Of a DNA stretch of 64,000 nucleotides, positions 21,062 to 32,590 are shown one piece after another; position 1 is the first letter of the stretch; each line of letters starts with the position of its first letter. Under the pieces are notes generated by a model. The model was not told where the DNA came from. It made no database searches and saw nothing but the letters and a program-made list of their open reading frames with translations. The position numbers and the translations under genes were made by a program. The DNA is from Flaccisagitta enflata (Eukaryota; Chaetognatha; Sagittoidea; Aphragmophora), in assembly GCA_965153355.1 (NCBI GenBank), contig OZ231128.1:31992001-32056000 (forward strand). Reading direction: 5' to 3'.

Positions 21062-21300
21062 GAACACAATTGGTGCTATTCAATCAGAAATTTGATCTTA
21101 TTTCTGAATCTCACTCATTTTCCTATCAATTCATTATCCTAAGCATAGATATTGCCTAAATTTGAGTCTTTACTCTTGAGCTAGATAGTACGCTAGGACT
21201 GGAACTGACTTTGAAAGTTGAGCAACGAAGTCAGCGGAGAAGTTGTGTTGACAATGCAAGCCGTGAAAGGGTTTTACAGTGGCTTAGAAGAAAATCCACG

Positions 21301-22355
21301 CCAGTAAGGGCCACACATATCTGGAACAATAATGTATATGGATAAAACCGATAAATTATGTTGTTGTTTTTTTCTCAACCTAATCTTTCACAAGTTACAG
21401 GGGTAATCAGTGTTAAATCGATTGTTTTGGATGATTTTTCCTCATTTCTATCTCTCGTGTGTGTGGGAAGGGGTGTAGAGGGGGGTCCAGGGTTGTACGC
21501 CCCTTCACATCCGTCTGCGACGATATTGAAATCTGCGTTATGGTTCTTTCCTCCGCTCCACTCTCGATCCCTTTCTCTCCCTTCCGCCTTATAAGCTTCC
21601 CATTGAACATCTTATAGTCCAGGTTGTTCAAGAAAGGACTCGGCTTTTCCTGCACAAAGCATGTAGATTTGGATACTACCCTTTCGGGTCACGTTAGGGA
21701 TTTCAATCCGTGTCTTTTGTTTTAAAGTGTTTTTACGCGGGAAGTGTTTTAGAGTTAGGGGTAGGGTTAGGGTTAGGGATGGGGTGGGTTTTAGGGTTAG
21801 GGATAGGGTTGGGTTACAGATAGATTTAGGGCAAGGTGTGGACTTGGTTTTGTATGTTTTAACTCGAGTGCGCTTGAATTAAAGATTTGCCCTTGCGGGA
21901 AAAAACAAGTGCACCGGATTGAATTCCCTAAGGTTACCTTATTTCGCGCCATGTATATCATGATTACGATATGTGCACATCAAAAAAATTGAAGCACCCG
22001 TCTTAAAAATTCATTTGAATCTTTTTAAGATAATACCATCGCTAAACCGCTTAAGTGACGGCAATGAAATATGTATTTTGTACATATGCACACCAAATTT
22101 CAGCTCTTTCGCTTTATAAGAAGCAGAGATGCAGCCGATATACTTTTGGGATTGCATTTCTTTGGCAACTATTACCAAACGTTTCATATATTTTTCGTAC
22201 TTTTAGAAGCTATGAATGTAATTGTTAACTGAAATAATGCTTAAAATTCCCATTTTTCGCTATTATTTTGTAGCCAATGCATGAAAAAAAAAGACATTTC
22301 CCCAGGTAAGGAGTCTTGACCATTTTTTTCGACCTAGGGTTTGTTCCTGGACGCC
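21301..22355. other. Intergenic stretch with a telomere-like patch
   Basis: At 21752-21826 there are eight or so imperfect TTAGGG/TAGGG units (GGTTAGGGTTAGGGAT, then GGGTTTTAGGGTTAGGG). This may be an interstitial telomere-like patch or chance G-rich repeat. The rest has no gene that I can support. Confidence 0.45.
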
Positions 22356-22548
22356 GTGCTCCCCCAATTCTCCTTCTCTCTCAACCCTCTCCCTCCCACA
22401 ACTCATTCTTGTGCCTTTTCTCAATACTCTCCAATACTCTATCTCCACCATCTCCCCCTTCCCTCAACCCTCTGCCTCTCCCTCACCCCTACTCTCCCCC
22501 AGCTCCCCTCTCCCCTCCTCCTCCCCCCAACTCCCCTCTCCCCCTTTG
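22356..22548. repeat. Pyrimidine-rich tract (C/T)
   Basis: About 190 bp of CCCTCTCC-type sequence with almost no purines on the plus strand. Pro/Leu/Ser-rich frames over it are rejected as genes. Confidence 0.8.
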
Positions 22549-23134
22549 AAACCGGCGCGCTTCATTACAAGAAAGGCGATTGGATGCGTTTGTAGAAGAA
22601 ACTTCGGCGCCGACCGGAAATTGACTCTAACGACTGATTGGTTCAATCAGGTTTCTCAAGTGGTTTGAGAATCCTGATTGGTCCAATCAAGTTGTTCTTG
22701 GGGCCGCGCAAATTCGTCACCGGTGACGCCTGATCACGACGGTGGAGATATTGAGCGAGGGGGTGGGGGAGGGGTGGTCCGATCTCTCGTGAAGAAGGTG
22801 GCAATAGGGATGGTGCACTAGATGGTCGAAGGAAAAGCACAAGATCTTGGCTGATGAGACAGTTATCCCAGGGATAGTGGAACAGTGAAATGGATTTCAA
22901 AGAGCGATTCTCTGTAATTACCTACATAAGAACGTTAAAAAAAAAGTTATGAGGGAAACATGACTTAATATTCGTTATACTTGAGTCATATATTTTCGAG
23001 TACGGTATAGTGGCTAATGGGGTAATAAAGAGTTGGCGGAAAGAAAAGAAGTGCAAAGTGGAAAAGTGGCAGAGAGAGAAAGAGGTGGACGCAAAGGGGA
23101 AAGAGAAGCAGAGTAAAATTTGACGAAAAGAAAA

Positions 23135-23595
23135 TAGCAACAAAAGCGTCAGATGGTCAGCGGTACCCGTTGCCCCACGGCCCCTATATATAGGAACATG
23201 CAAGAATGTTGCAAACGTTTGAGCCTCAAGGCTGAGATGAGATTCTCAAAGGTGCCGTGAGGCTGGGAAATAAGGAGGGGATATATGCCCAAAGGTAGCA
23301 ATTGTAGCCTTTAAGCTGAATTATGAGGCTTAGATTGTTGCTTTTGAGGCTGGGATTTGAGCCTCCACTCTGAGAGTTGAGCCTCAACATTGGGATTTAA
23401 GCCTCAAGATTCAAGAGCGGGAATTGAGCCTTGAGGTTGAGATTTCAGTTTTGGAGCTAAAATTTGAGCCTAAAGGCAGAAATTTCAGCGTCAAGGTTGG
23501 AAGGGCGGAGAAGAAGGAGGAGCAGAAATTGCTCTATTTGGGGAAGCATAGGTGATAGGTTTTCACCCCCCTTGGAGCCCCTGCCCAAAAATTTT
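23135..23595 (-). mobile_element. GGGCAGC hairpin element, copy c (decayed)
   Basis: Starts TAGCAACAAAAGCGTCAGAT, GGTCAGCGGTACCCG; ends GAAGCATAGGTGATAGG, then CCCCTGCCCAAAAA. The core is TTGAGCCTCAAG-type repeats. Arms are poorly preserved. Confidence 0.65.
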
Positions 23596-23934
23596 GGGAA
23601 GAGGGGAACGTAGTAAAGGAATCAGCAGCGGAGGAAAGAGTGGCGCTGGCAGAGGGAAGAGCAACGGACGGATGAGTGGCGCTGGCAGAGGGAAACATGG
23701 CAGAGGGAAAAAAGGTAGATGAAAAAAGTTGCAGAGGGATAAGTTCCAGAGGGATAAGTAACAATGGAAAAAGCAACATTGGTAAAAAGCGGCACTGTGG
23801 AAGAGGGACAAGCGAAAGGGTAAGTTGTGGAAAGGTAATTGACGAGAAAGGAATGGAAAGGATGTGCACAGCAAAAGGAAAAGAGGCAAAAATAGTTGCG
23901 GGGTGGTTACTATGGTAAAGGGAGGGTGTCAAAT

Positions 23935-24060
23935 ATAGTGGTAGTGGTGGTGGTGCTGGGGGAGGTGGTGGTGGTGATGGAAGTGTTGGTGGGGGTGTTT
24001 TTGGTGGTGATGGTGTTGGTGATGGAGGTGGTGATGATGGTGGAGGTGGTGGTGGTGGTA
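23935..24060. repeat. (GGTGGT)n purine/T-rich microsatellite
   Basis: About 125 bp of GGTGGTGATGGT-type repeats. A proline-rich minus-strand frame is a by-product. Confidence 0.85.
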
Positions 24061-24157
24061 GGTGCGGCACTCGCATTTCGATTTTGGCTGAATTCAGAGT
24101 TAGTTTTGCCACAACACGTTCCGACGCGACGGCAAAGCTCGTTTAGTTAGCCCGCCA

Positions 24158-24160
24158 CAG

Positions 24161-24223
<63 letters not shown>
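24158..24223. repeat. (CT)n microsatellite
   Basis: About 66 bp of perfect CT repeats. Confidence 0.95.
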
Positions 24224-24225
<2 letters not shown>

Positions 24226-24345
24226 TAAAGATTGCACAGTGGATGAAGTCAGAGCGTCGAGCTGAGCAAAGATTGCCTCGGGTTCCGAAGCGGAAAACGA
24301 ATTCGATTGCACAAAATGTTTTCGTTATTATTGTCGTACGCCTTT

Positions 24346-25063
<718 letters not shown>

Positions 25064-25106
25064 AAAAAAAAATAAATATGGCTGATACCAACGATAGGTG
25101 AACTGA

Positions 25107-25108
25107 TT

Positions 25109-25157
<49 letters not shown>

Positions 25158-25175
25158 TTGTTGTTGTTGTTGTTT
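25107..25175. repeat. (GTTGTC)n microsatellite
   Basis: About nine hexamer units followed by GTT repeats, separated from the main tract by 45 bp of unique sequence. Confidence 0.9.
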
Positions 25176-25418
25176 CCGTTGTTGCTATCATTTTGTATAA
25201 CTGGCCTACCCACTCATACGCAACCAGTAAAATCCTTGTCTTTTCTTTGTTCTTTTTTTTTTTTTTATCGACGACGCTGATGTGCGGCATGCGAAAAACG
25301 CCTTTTTGCGCCATCCATGTCTGTTGTTTAAACTTCATTTGATTCTAGACCGTCAATCAGAGAAAAACGTCCAAATTGACTGACTCAGATTTGAGATTCA
25401 GATGTACTTTCAGATGTA

Positions 25419-25981
25419 CAGTAGATTCCGTCTAGACTTGAGATAACGGGGGCAAGTATTATGGAAAGACAAATGAAGCCAGGGGAGTGATATTTGGAAT
25501 ATAGACTAATAAAAGGATGCTTTGTTACCCATGATAGCTGGTTGCCATGGAAACATATTTCTATGTATACTCGCAAAAATATCAGTATTTTGAGAAATTT
25601 TTTCAGGGAACATTGCTTAAAATCAAATTTGCAACAACTTTCCCACAGTATGTTCTGTAAGAATATCGCTTGATTGGTTGTTGCTAGGGAGCGTAACTAT
25701 TTGGGACGGCCCCTAGCAACAGCCAAACAAGCGATATTCTAACAGAACATACTGTGGGAAAGTTGTTGCAAATTTGATTTTTAGCAATGTTCCCTTAAAA
25801 AAATTCTCAAAATATTGACATTTTTGCGAGAATACTTGGAAATGTGTTTCCATGGCAACTAGCTATCATGGGGAATAAAGCATCTTTTTATTAGTCTATA
25901 TTCAAAATATCACTCCCCTGATTTCAGTTGTCTTTCCTCATTGCTTGCTCCCGTTATTTCAAGTCTAGACGGAATCTACTG
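25419..25981. mobile_element. TA-flanked MITE A, intact copy (563 bp)
   Basis: CAGTAGATTCCGTCTAGACT at the start and AGTCTAGACGGAATCTACTG at the end, with TA at 25417-25418 and 25982-25983. The element is nearly all inverted repeat; arms contain GTTGCCATGGAAACA and AAGCATCTTTTTATTAGTC. The centre near 25700 has TTGCTAGGG...CCCCTAGCAA. It serves as the uninterrupted reference for the copy split by the LTR element. Confidence 0.92.
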
Positions 25982-26150
25982 TACTTTCTTCGAAAAAGAA
26001 TATTTTGTTACATTTAGCCTCCTAACACCCTGAGCAGGAAATTTGGCAAAAGTCCAATAAAACATTTGATAACTGTTCAAAATAGATCAACTCTGTCCAA
26101 AATATGGCTTGAATGCAAAAATATTTCTATCATGAATACGTAAGAGCCAA

Positions 26151-26655
26151 TAGTCGCAAAAGTCGTTAGATGGTCAGCGGTACCCGTGCCCTGCCTTAGT
26201 AGGTTGTGGTTGAAGTTGAGGGAGAGCAGGGCAGCGGCCCCAAAGGGGTCGATGACCTATGCTTTCACAATTTTCTCCATCTCCTCCTTCTCCTCCTTCT
26301 CCTTCTCCGTACCCCCCCCCCCCCACCTTCAGGCTCATATCTCAGCCTACAAGCTCATATCCCAGCCTCGAGGCCCAAATCCCAGCCTTGAGGCCCAAAT
26401 CCCTCGAAGCCAGAATTTGGGCCCCAAATAAGGATTTTGGCTTTAAGATGGGATTTGGGCCTTGAAATTGGGATTTGGACCTCAAGACTGGGATTTGGGC
26501 CTTGAGGCTGGGATATGGGCATCTAGGCTGATATATTGGCCTGGAGGTAGGGGGGTGGATATGGAGAAGGAGAAGGAGGAGGAGGAGGAGGAGGAGAAAA
26601 TTCCCCTGTGTGAAAGCATAGGTCATCGACCCCTTCGGAGCCGCTGCCCAAAAAG
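26151..26655 (-). mobile_element. GGGCAGC hairpin element, copy d
   Basis: Starts TAGTCGCAAAAGTCGTTAGA, TGGTCAGCGGTACCCG; inner arms GGTCGATGACCTATGCTTTC and GAAAGCATAGGTCATCGACC; ends GCCGCTGCCCAAAAA. The core has repeats of AGGCCCAAATCCCAGCCT and its complement. It lies 14 bp from the next hairpin-end element. Confidence 0.8.
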
Positions 26656-26669
26656 GAGGAATGAAGTTG

Positions 26670-28032
26670 AACAAGGCCAACACCTATAAGTCGCGTGCGA
26701 GACTTACTTGCATAATCGCCAAATTATATAAGTACGTTATTTCCTGTAATGACGATAATGACTATAATTACCTATTGACCTATAATTGCCTATAATTACC
26801 TGTAATTACCTTTAATTACCGATAGTCAAATAATGACCTATAAGTTCCTATAAAGACCTATGATTACCTATAATTACATACGGACCAATAATTACCTTTA
26901 ATGACATATGATTACCCATAATTACCGACAATTACCTATAATAACATAATGTCCTATGAAAACTTATAATGACCTATGACTACCTATAATTACCTATAAT
27001 TACCTATAATTACCCATAATCAAATAATGACCTATAAGTACCTATAAAGACCTATGATTACCTATAATTACATATGGACCAATGATTACCTTTAATGACG
27101 TATGATTACCCATAATTACCCACAATTAGCTATAATAACATAATGTCCTATAATTACCTATAATGACCTATGATTACCTATAAAGACCTGTGATTACCTA
27201 TATTTACATATGGACCAATAATTACCAATAATGACCTATGATTACCCATAATTACCCATAACTACCTTTAATAACATAATGACCTATAACGACCTATGAT
27301 TACCTATAATTACCTATGATTAGCTATAATTACCTATAATTGAATAATGACCTATGATTATCTATAATGACCTATGATTACCTACAATTGCCTAATGACC
27401 TATAATGACCTATAATTACCTTTGATTACCAAAAATTGCATAATGACCTAAAATTACCTATAATTATGTAAATAAAAAGTGAAATGACTGTATTGACTGA
27501 AATGACTAAAATGACTGAGAATGACTTAGAATGACTTAGAATGACTAGAAATGACTTAAAATGACGTACAATGACTTATAATGACTTATAATGACACAAA
27601 ATGACTTAAAATGACTTAAAATGACTAAAGATGATGAAAAGGATTATATTGACTAAAATGACAATAATGACTCCAAATGACTTGGGATGACTTTAAATGC
27701 CTTAAAATCACTTAAAATGACTTAAAATGACTTAAAATCACTTAAAATGACCTAAAATAACTTAAAATAACTTAGAATGACTTAAAATGATGAAAAGGAC
27801 TATGTTGACTAAAATGACAATAATTACTTTAAATGACTTAGAATGACTTAGAATGACTTAGAATGACTTAGAATGACTTAGAATGACTTAAAATGACTTA
27901 AAATGACTAAAAATGACTTAAAGAAATAAAATGGATAAAAAAAGTAAAGTGTGACCAACCAACCGACCGACCGACCGACCAACCGACCGACGGACAAAGC
28001 GGGTTGTAGAGTCGCGTGCACGCGACTAAAAA
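26670..28032 (+). mobile_element. Hairpin-end family element 3 (type 3, expanded core)
   Basis: Starts AACAAGGCCAACACCTATA, AGTCGCGTGCGAG. Ends GAGTCGCGTGCACGCGACT, AAAAA. Between them lie about 770 bp of ATTACCTATA-type decamers, then about 430 bp of GACTTAAAAT-type decamers, then (GACC)n. At 1.36 kb it is the longest member, made almost wholly of simple sequence. Confidence 0.78.
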
Positions 28033-28059
28033 TATCAATTTGTTTCAAATTCCAGTAGG

Positions 28060-28350
28060 ATCTATCTGCCGCGGATTTGACGATGTATAGTTTGTATACT
28101 GTCTTCGATCGAGTGGAAAAGATTGTTGACTTGTTGGTCGATTTTGCAGATTTTTGCGTGGATTCGGTGCTGCAAAGCATTGAGGGACTCAACTTGGTAA
28201 CCCCATGCATGCACTGCTTGCTTCAGACTAGCCCAGTAGTTCTAAAGTGGCCTCAAGTGTAATTGTTTCCCTTCACCAAATTCTGCCGGTAAAAATCCAT
28301 CAAAATCTGACGCCGCATTTCTTGTTTAACGCCTTCCATAGAAAAGAGTG
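28060..28350 (-). pseudogene. Mariner-like transposase relic (internally deleted)
   Basis: On the minus strand MEGVKQEMRRQILMDFYRQ begins at about 28341 and stops after KGNNYT. This resembles the N-terminal helix of several mariner-type transposases. Just downstream a second piece reads YWASLKQAVHAWGYQ, then SLNALQHRIHAKICKID, resembling the region after the last catalytic residue. The middle with the catalytic triad is absent. GAACAGGGTGTT near 28480-28492 may be the outer end of the element. Its other end is cut by element 3. Confidence 0.5.
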
Positions 28351-28499
28351 GTCGCAGGACTGAGTAACAGCGCATTCTTTCATCCAGTAGAGCTAATCAG
28401 GATGCTATGTTTCAAATTTCAACTCACTTGGCTATCCAGAAGTATTGTTTTTGTGTCAATATGTTTGTGCCAAATTTCCTGAACAGGGTGTTATCTCCT

Positions 28500-28875
28500 G
28501 AATGACTAAAAAAATCATTAGAAAATTAGAAGGATAAATGAAACCCTTGAAGTTTGCAAGCCATAAACACACACCGCGTCCTGCTATCTCAATGAGTTGA
28601 AAACTTATCCCACTTTGAATTAGATTTTTCCTCTTTAAGGTTGCATAATTTGACTCTCTTGTCAGGTAATATTTTCAATCAAATTGGTGACCTAAATGTA
28701 GAATTTTTGAAAACGTATCTCTACTATTCTTTTTTTTGGCGCAACAAAACCGGTCCAGTCATTTAAAAGTTTTGCACTAGGTAGTGAATTACATTATCAA
28801 ATGTTTCCTCAAAGTACTCAAAGTATTTGTTCATATCCGACCTTTTTTTTCTTCATCCTCTTTACAGTAGTAAAA
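28500..28875. other. Intergenic stretch, nothing recognised
   Basis: AT-rich, no gene or repeat structure that I can support. Confidence 0.4.
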
Positions 28876-29100
28876 AACAAGTGACGCGGGGTCACAATAT
28901 CGTTGCGGAGGGGTGGGCAGGGGCATCAAACCCCAATCCACACCCATACCCATCTCCAATACTCAAACATACATAAAAAGTATCAAAAACATTAGTTTTC
29001 CCACTTTTCAACTCGGTGACCACGGACCGACGGACCGACGGAACGACGGACCAACGGACAGACAAATCCTTTTATAGAGTTGCGTGTCCGCAACTAAAAA
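28876..29100 (+). mobile_element. Hairpin-end family element 4 (type 2)
   Basis: Starts AACAAGTGACGCGGGGTCAC, motif CGTTGCGGAGGGG; (GGACCGAC)n core; ends GAGTTGCGTGTCCGCAACT, AAAAA. The subterminal motif matches the GTTGCGGAC arm with one change. Confidence 0.72.
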
Positions 29101-29768
29101 CTCATTATCAACCTGAGGTCTGCTCAGAACAGGTTACCCCAGCCATGTGCCCCTATATCTTAGCTGACTACATAACGAAGGGGCGCAGTGGCCAATGTTG
29201 TCCTCCCTCTTGATTCGTCCTGCCATAACTGTCAAAAATGCTGTATTTGCTGTCATTTGCTCGTCATCGGATTAAAAGGAATAAAGAATGAAAAAAGTCT
29301 GTCGGTCAGTCACTTGCAGATCAAAAAAAGAAAAAGTGTCTAACTACATAAAAAAGTCTTGAACACCATTACTCCAGAGTACTTCAAGAAGTTCCGAAAT
29401 CCCTTTCTGGACATATGCAGGCAATCATCTAATAGAGTTCGTCTAAAAGAATTCATACAAATGATTTGAAATTGAACAGTATTCATTTTATTTGTTAACA
29501 AATCCAATGATGTTGTTAGGCGAAAGATTTTTTATTTCCAAGATAGTAGTAATGACAGGACCATCGATTAGGCAAAATGCTCAAATTGGCTGACTCATTG
29601 AACTGACGTTCAGTTGGAAATGACAGGACTATTAGAATATCAATTAAGGAAAATGTTTAAATTGGTTTGACATGCTGCTTTGTATTGACGTTGAGTTGGC
29701 ATACATCCATTTTCACTTCGTTAGTTCGATCGGAGAAAGAGATGGGGTGAAAAAGATCCTCGATATTC
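29101..29768. other. Intergenic stretch, nothing recognised
   Basis: Unique-looking sequence. A near-duplicated phrase (AATGACAGGACCATCGATTA / AATGACAGGACTATTAGAAT, then AATGCTCAAATTGG / AATGTTTAAATTGG) at 29552 and 29619 suggests a 70-bp tandem duplication. No gene supported. Confidence 0.4.
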
Positions 29769-29935
29769 TTTTTAGTCGCGGACACGCGACTCTACACCTA
29801 GCCGTGTCGGTCGGTCGGTCGGTAGGTCGGTACGTCCGTCCGTCCGTCCGTCACATTTTTGAAATCCGGGCGGTTCTCGCATTACAGCTCCTAACCAACC
29901 GTCCGCGACTGTCCTGCCGTGTATCCGGCCTTGTT
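29769..29935 (-). mobile_element. Hairpin-end family element 5 (type 1)
   Basis: Plus strand reads TTTTTAGTCGCGGACACGCG, ACT, then (GGTC)n and (CGTC)n, then GTCCGCGACTGTCC, and ends GTGTATCCGGCCTTGTT. Motif and hairpin are both of the GTCGCGGAC type. Confidence 0.78.
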
Positions 29936-30005
29936 TCCCTTTCCTCATCTTTTTCATTGTCATCATCTTTTCCATCATCTTTTACGTAAGTCTCTTGCTT
30001 GTTCC

Positions 30006-30200
30006 TTTTAGTCGCGTGCACGCGACTCTACAACCTGCTTTGTCCGTCGGTCGGTTGGTCGGTCGGTTGGTCGGTCACATTTTTCTTTTTTTATCATTTT
30101 TTTTCTTTGGCCTCACTGCCCCGGCCTAAATGGTCTGGTGACCTCAAATATGGCCTCTGCCCACCCGCACGCGACTTCGGTAGCCGTGTATCCGGCCTTT
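30006..30200 (-). mobile_element. Hairpin-end family element 6 (TGC variant)
   Basis: Terminal palindrome AGTCGCGTGCACGCGACT and subterminal CCGCACGCGACTTCGG share the GTCGCGTGC variant even though the ACAAG-side sequence is of type 1 (GTGTATCCGGCC). It is followed by (TTTTCC)n at 30201. Confidence 0.72.
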
Positions 30201-30312
30201 CCTTTTCCTTTTCCTTTTCCTTTTCCTTTTCCTTCTGTTTCTTTCTCTTTTTCTTTTTCTTACTTTAGTTCTTTTTCTTTTTCATACTGTAGTTCTTTTT
30301 CTCTTTCTTTTG
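30201..30312. repeat. (TTTTCC)n and T/C-rich tract
   Basis: Hexamer repeats grading into TTTTTCTTTTTC. It begins exactly where element 6 would be expected to end with its ACAAG terminus. Confidence 0.85.
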
Positions 30313-30442
30313 ATGAGTCCTTTGACTCGTGGTGGTACTTATGGGCGACAATGCTCATCAGTCTTTGTCCGTCGGTTGATTGGTTGGTCTGTCGGTCGGT
30401 AATGCATCCGTTCGACAATCAACACGTCGCACATAATGGCCT

Positions 30443-30632
30443 ACAAGGCCGGATACACGGCAAACCAAGTCGCATGTGGGTGGGCAGGAGCAGTTATGAG
30501 GCTAACCAAGTATTTGGGCAGGGGCAGTATTGCAAAAAAAAAATGCCTGTAAACGCGAAAGAGCAAAGTGTTACCGATGTCCCTACCAACGAACGGAACG
30601 ACAAAACGACATCGCGTTCATGCGACTAAAAA
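30443..30632 (+). mobile_element. Hairpin-end family element 7 (GTCGCATG variant)
   Basis: Starts ACAAGGCCGGATACACGGC, motif CAAGTCGCATGTGGG, ends ATCGCGTTCATGCGACT, AAAAA. The rare CATG variant is present in both the subterminal motif (GTCGCATG) and the terminal arm (CATGCGAC). Confidence 0.7.
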
Positions 30633-30974
30633 CAACGCACATCATGAAACCCCCGGGAGAACTTGTTTCCTTGTTGCTTCATTCAATCCCTCCTTTGTCG
30701 CTGTTTTCTCTTTCTCCATCTCTGTCTTTCTCTGTCTCTCTTTGTCTCTGTGTGTGTCTCCTTGTCTCTTTTTTTTTACTCTTTCTTATTCTTTCTCTGT
30801 TTGAATCCTTTGAGGTTTCACTGATTGAAGAAGTTGCAAGGGCGAGGGGCGAGACCTCGAACCCTAACCTATGGAGGCCGCTTTTGATGTCGTAATTGCG
30901 AGACTGGGAGCGGGGAGGAGAGAAGATGGAACTGAATTGGGAGTAGGAGGGCGTTTCTAGACAGAGACAATCGC

Positions 30975-31130
30975 GTTTTTAAAAGGCCACTCAGTCGCTC
31001 GCTACGTTTGTTCGCTCCCACCGCTCATTTCGCTCACTCAATATGTAGCGCTCCACTTCGCTATGCTCGCTTTGCTCACTCGCGCCATTCACGAGCTCGC
31101 TCACTCACTTCGCTCACTCCTTCGTTGGAC
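30975..31130. repeat. CGCTCRCTTCGCTCACTC degenerate repeat
   Basis: About 150 bp of irregular TCGCTCACTCG-like units, higher in GC than its surroundings. I cannot assign it to a family. Confidence 0.6.
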
Positions 31131-31651
31131 AGTGAAATTCATAAGAATGTGTTCACGCTGTAAATGCATTCAATGGGAGCAAACGCGTTTTTTCATCTGC
31201 ACTAGAAGCACGCCCAAAATCAAGGTAGTGAAACGACGGCGGTGAATCCGATGTTTTCGAGGGTGGAACGTTTCCAGGTAGACTGGGGAAAGTGGAAATT
31301 GGGGATGAGGAAATTATCAGATGAATCAGCTTACGTATATATTTCTTTAACGCTTCGCATTTTAATTACTCGATCTCATGGAGCAAACAGTTATTCCGTC
31401 GGCGTTATTATGGCATTTTCGTCCCAAATAGGGGAACGACGTATCAAAACTCCTAGTGTGCAGCAGTTTCAAAACGTCCAAAAAACCATTTATGCATACA
31501 ACAACGTCTTTTTGTGGTTGTAATCTGGAGTTTCAAAACGCAGGCATAGTTGCCGTTTTGAAACCGCGTTTTTTGGGAGTATCAAAACTGCATAAAAAGG
31601 GGTTTTGAAAACATGACAAAAATAACATTTCTTTTTCACTTCTAGCCAGTT

Positions 31652-31852
31652 TTTTTAGTCGCGGACACGCGACTTACATCTTGCTGTCGGTCCGTCCGTC
31701 TGTCCGTCTGTCTGTCTGTCTGTCCGTCCGTCCGTCTGTCCGTCCGTCCGTCTGTCTGTCTGTCTGTCTCCGTCAGTCATATTTCTAAATTGTGATCGGT
31801 TTTTTGCATACCTGCCAAACCATAAACGAATTTGCTTGTATCTGGCCTTGTT
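31652..31852 (-). mobile_element. Hairpin-end family element 8 (type 1)
   Basis: TTTTTAGTCGCGGACACGCG, ACT, long (CTGT)n/(CCGT)n core, then a decayed subterminal region and GTATCTGGCCTTGTT. The internal motif is no longer recognisable. Confidence 0.68.
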
Positions 31853-32056
31853 TTTAACTGAAGAAGTGAGCTTTTTCAAACAGTGGCAGTGGCAGTGGCA
31901 GTAAAATTATGAAATATGAAATCGCCGTTCCCATAAGCAATTTTTTTGCAGTTTTGAAACTGTAAAAAAGTTGCTTGTAATAACGTTTCATAAATTCAAT
32001 TTTTTGCAGTTTCAAAACTGTAAAAAATAAGCTTTTTGTAACGTCCTTCAAAGTAG

Positions 32057-32193
32057 TAAAACATTACACAAATTACACAAATTTACATAAAATACAAGTG
32101 ACACACATTACATAAAATTTACATAAAATACAAGTGACACAAATTACAACATTACACAAATTACACAAATTTACATAAAATACAAGTGACATG
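32057..32193. repeat. Tandem repeat ACATAAAATACAAGTGACAC
   Basis: Three units of roughly 45-60 bp built from TTACACAAATTTACATAAAA and TACAAGTGACAC. Confidence 0.75.
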
Positions 32194-32215
32194 GAGTCAA
32201 AATTCAACAACAATA

Positions 32216-32590
32216 GGACGGCAAGCATATAGGGAATTTTCTCCTCCTCCTCAACCTCCTCCTTCTCCGCGCTTCCCCCAAGCTCTAGGCCCATATCTCA
32301 GCCTCGAGGCCCATATCTCAGCCACGACGTCAAAATCCCAGTCTCAAAGCCCAAATACCTTGAGGCTGGAATTTGGGCCTTGGGGTTGGAATTTGGGCCT
32401 TGAGATAAGAATTTGGGCCTCACGTCTGGGATTTGGGCCTCGAGGCTAGGATAAAAGCCTCAAGGCTGGGATATGGGCCTTGAGGTTGGGGGAAAGGGGG
32501 ATACGAAGGAGAAGAAGAAGGAGGAGGAGAAATTTCCCCATATGTATGAAAGCATAGGTCATCAACCCCTTTGGGGCCGCTGGCCAAAAG
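32216..32590 (-). mobile_element. GGGCAGC hairpin element, copy e (left end lost)
   Basis: Core of AGGCCCATATCTCAGCCTCG-type units and their complement, then the arm GAAAGCATAGGTCATCAACC and the end GGGGCCGCTGGCCAAAAG. The GGTCAGCGGTACC end is missing; only AAGCATATAGGGAATTTTCTCC remains of the other arm. Confidence 0.65.

Larger units (their letters stand above)
18389..21188 (-). mobile_element. Tc1-like transposon relic with nested insertions
   Basis: Terminal inverted repeats of about 27 bp (CTATCTAGCTCAAAAGTAAA on the left, the same with one G on the right) are flanked by TA at 18387-18388 and 21189-21190. Inside lie two blocks of a Tc1-type transposase on the minus strand, separated by foldback C. 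The transposase N-terminus is missing. Without nested DNA the element is only about 540 bp, so it was internally deleted before foldback C arrived. Confidence 0.75.
18094..21300 (-). pseudogene. Unrecognised membrane-protein fragment split by a Tc1-like element
   Basis: On the minus strand an open segment (18386 down to 18094) reads KTAFDLLVGLIVLMMCSQLL at its start, then a hydrophilic part with DDYMDTINDIETENES, then a second hydrophobic helix (LKLFIQETLFYAMEVLGISA), and stops after WKKSPYFLE. Directly across the inserted Tc1-like relic (18389-21188) the reading continues upstream as NPFTACIVNTTSPLTSLLNF with one TAG at the junction side and another near 21273. It looks like coding sequence of a membrane protein that acquired stops, or an exon whose acceptor is the CCTAG next to the TA. 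I do not recognise the family. Host gene remnant is the likeliest reading. Confidence 0.35.

Noticed and set aside
23534-24112. 192-codon proline-rich minus-strand frame
   Set aside because: Composition follows a GGTGGT microsatellite and purine-rich DNA; no start context, domain or splice structure.
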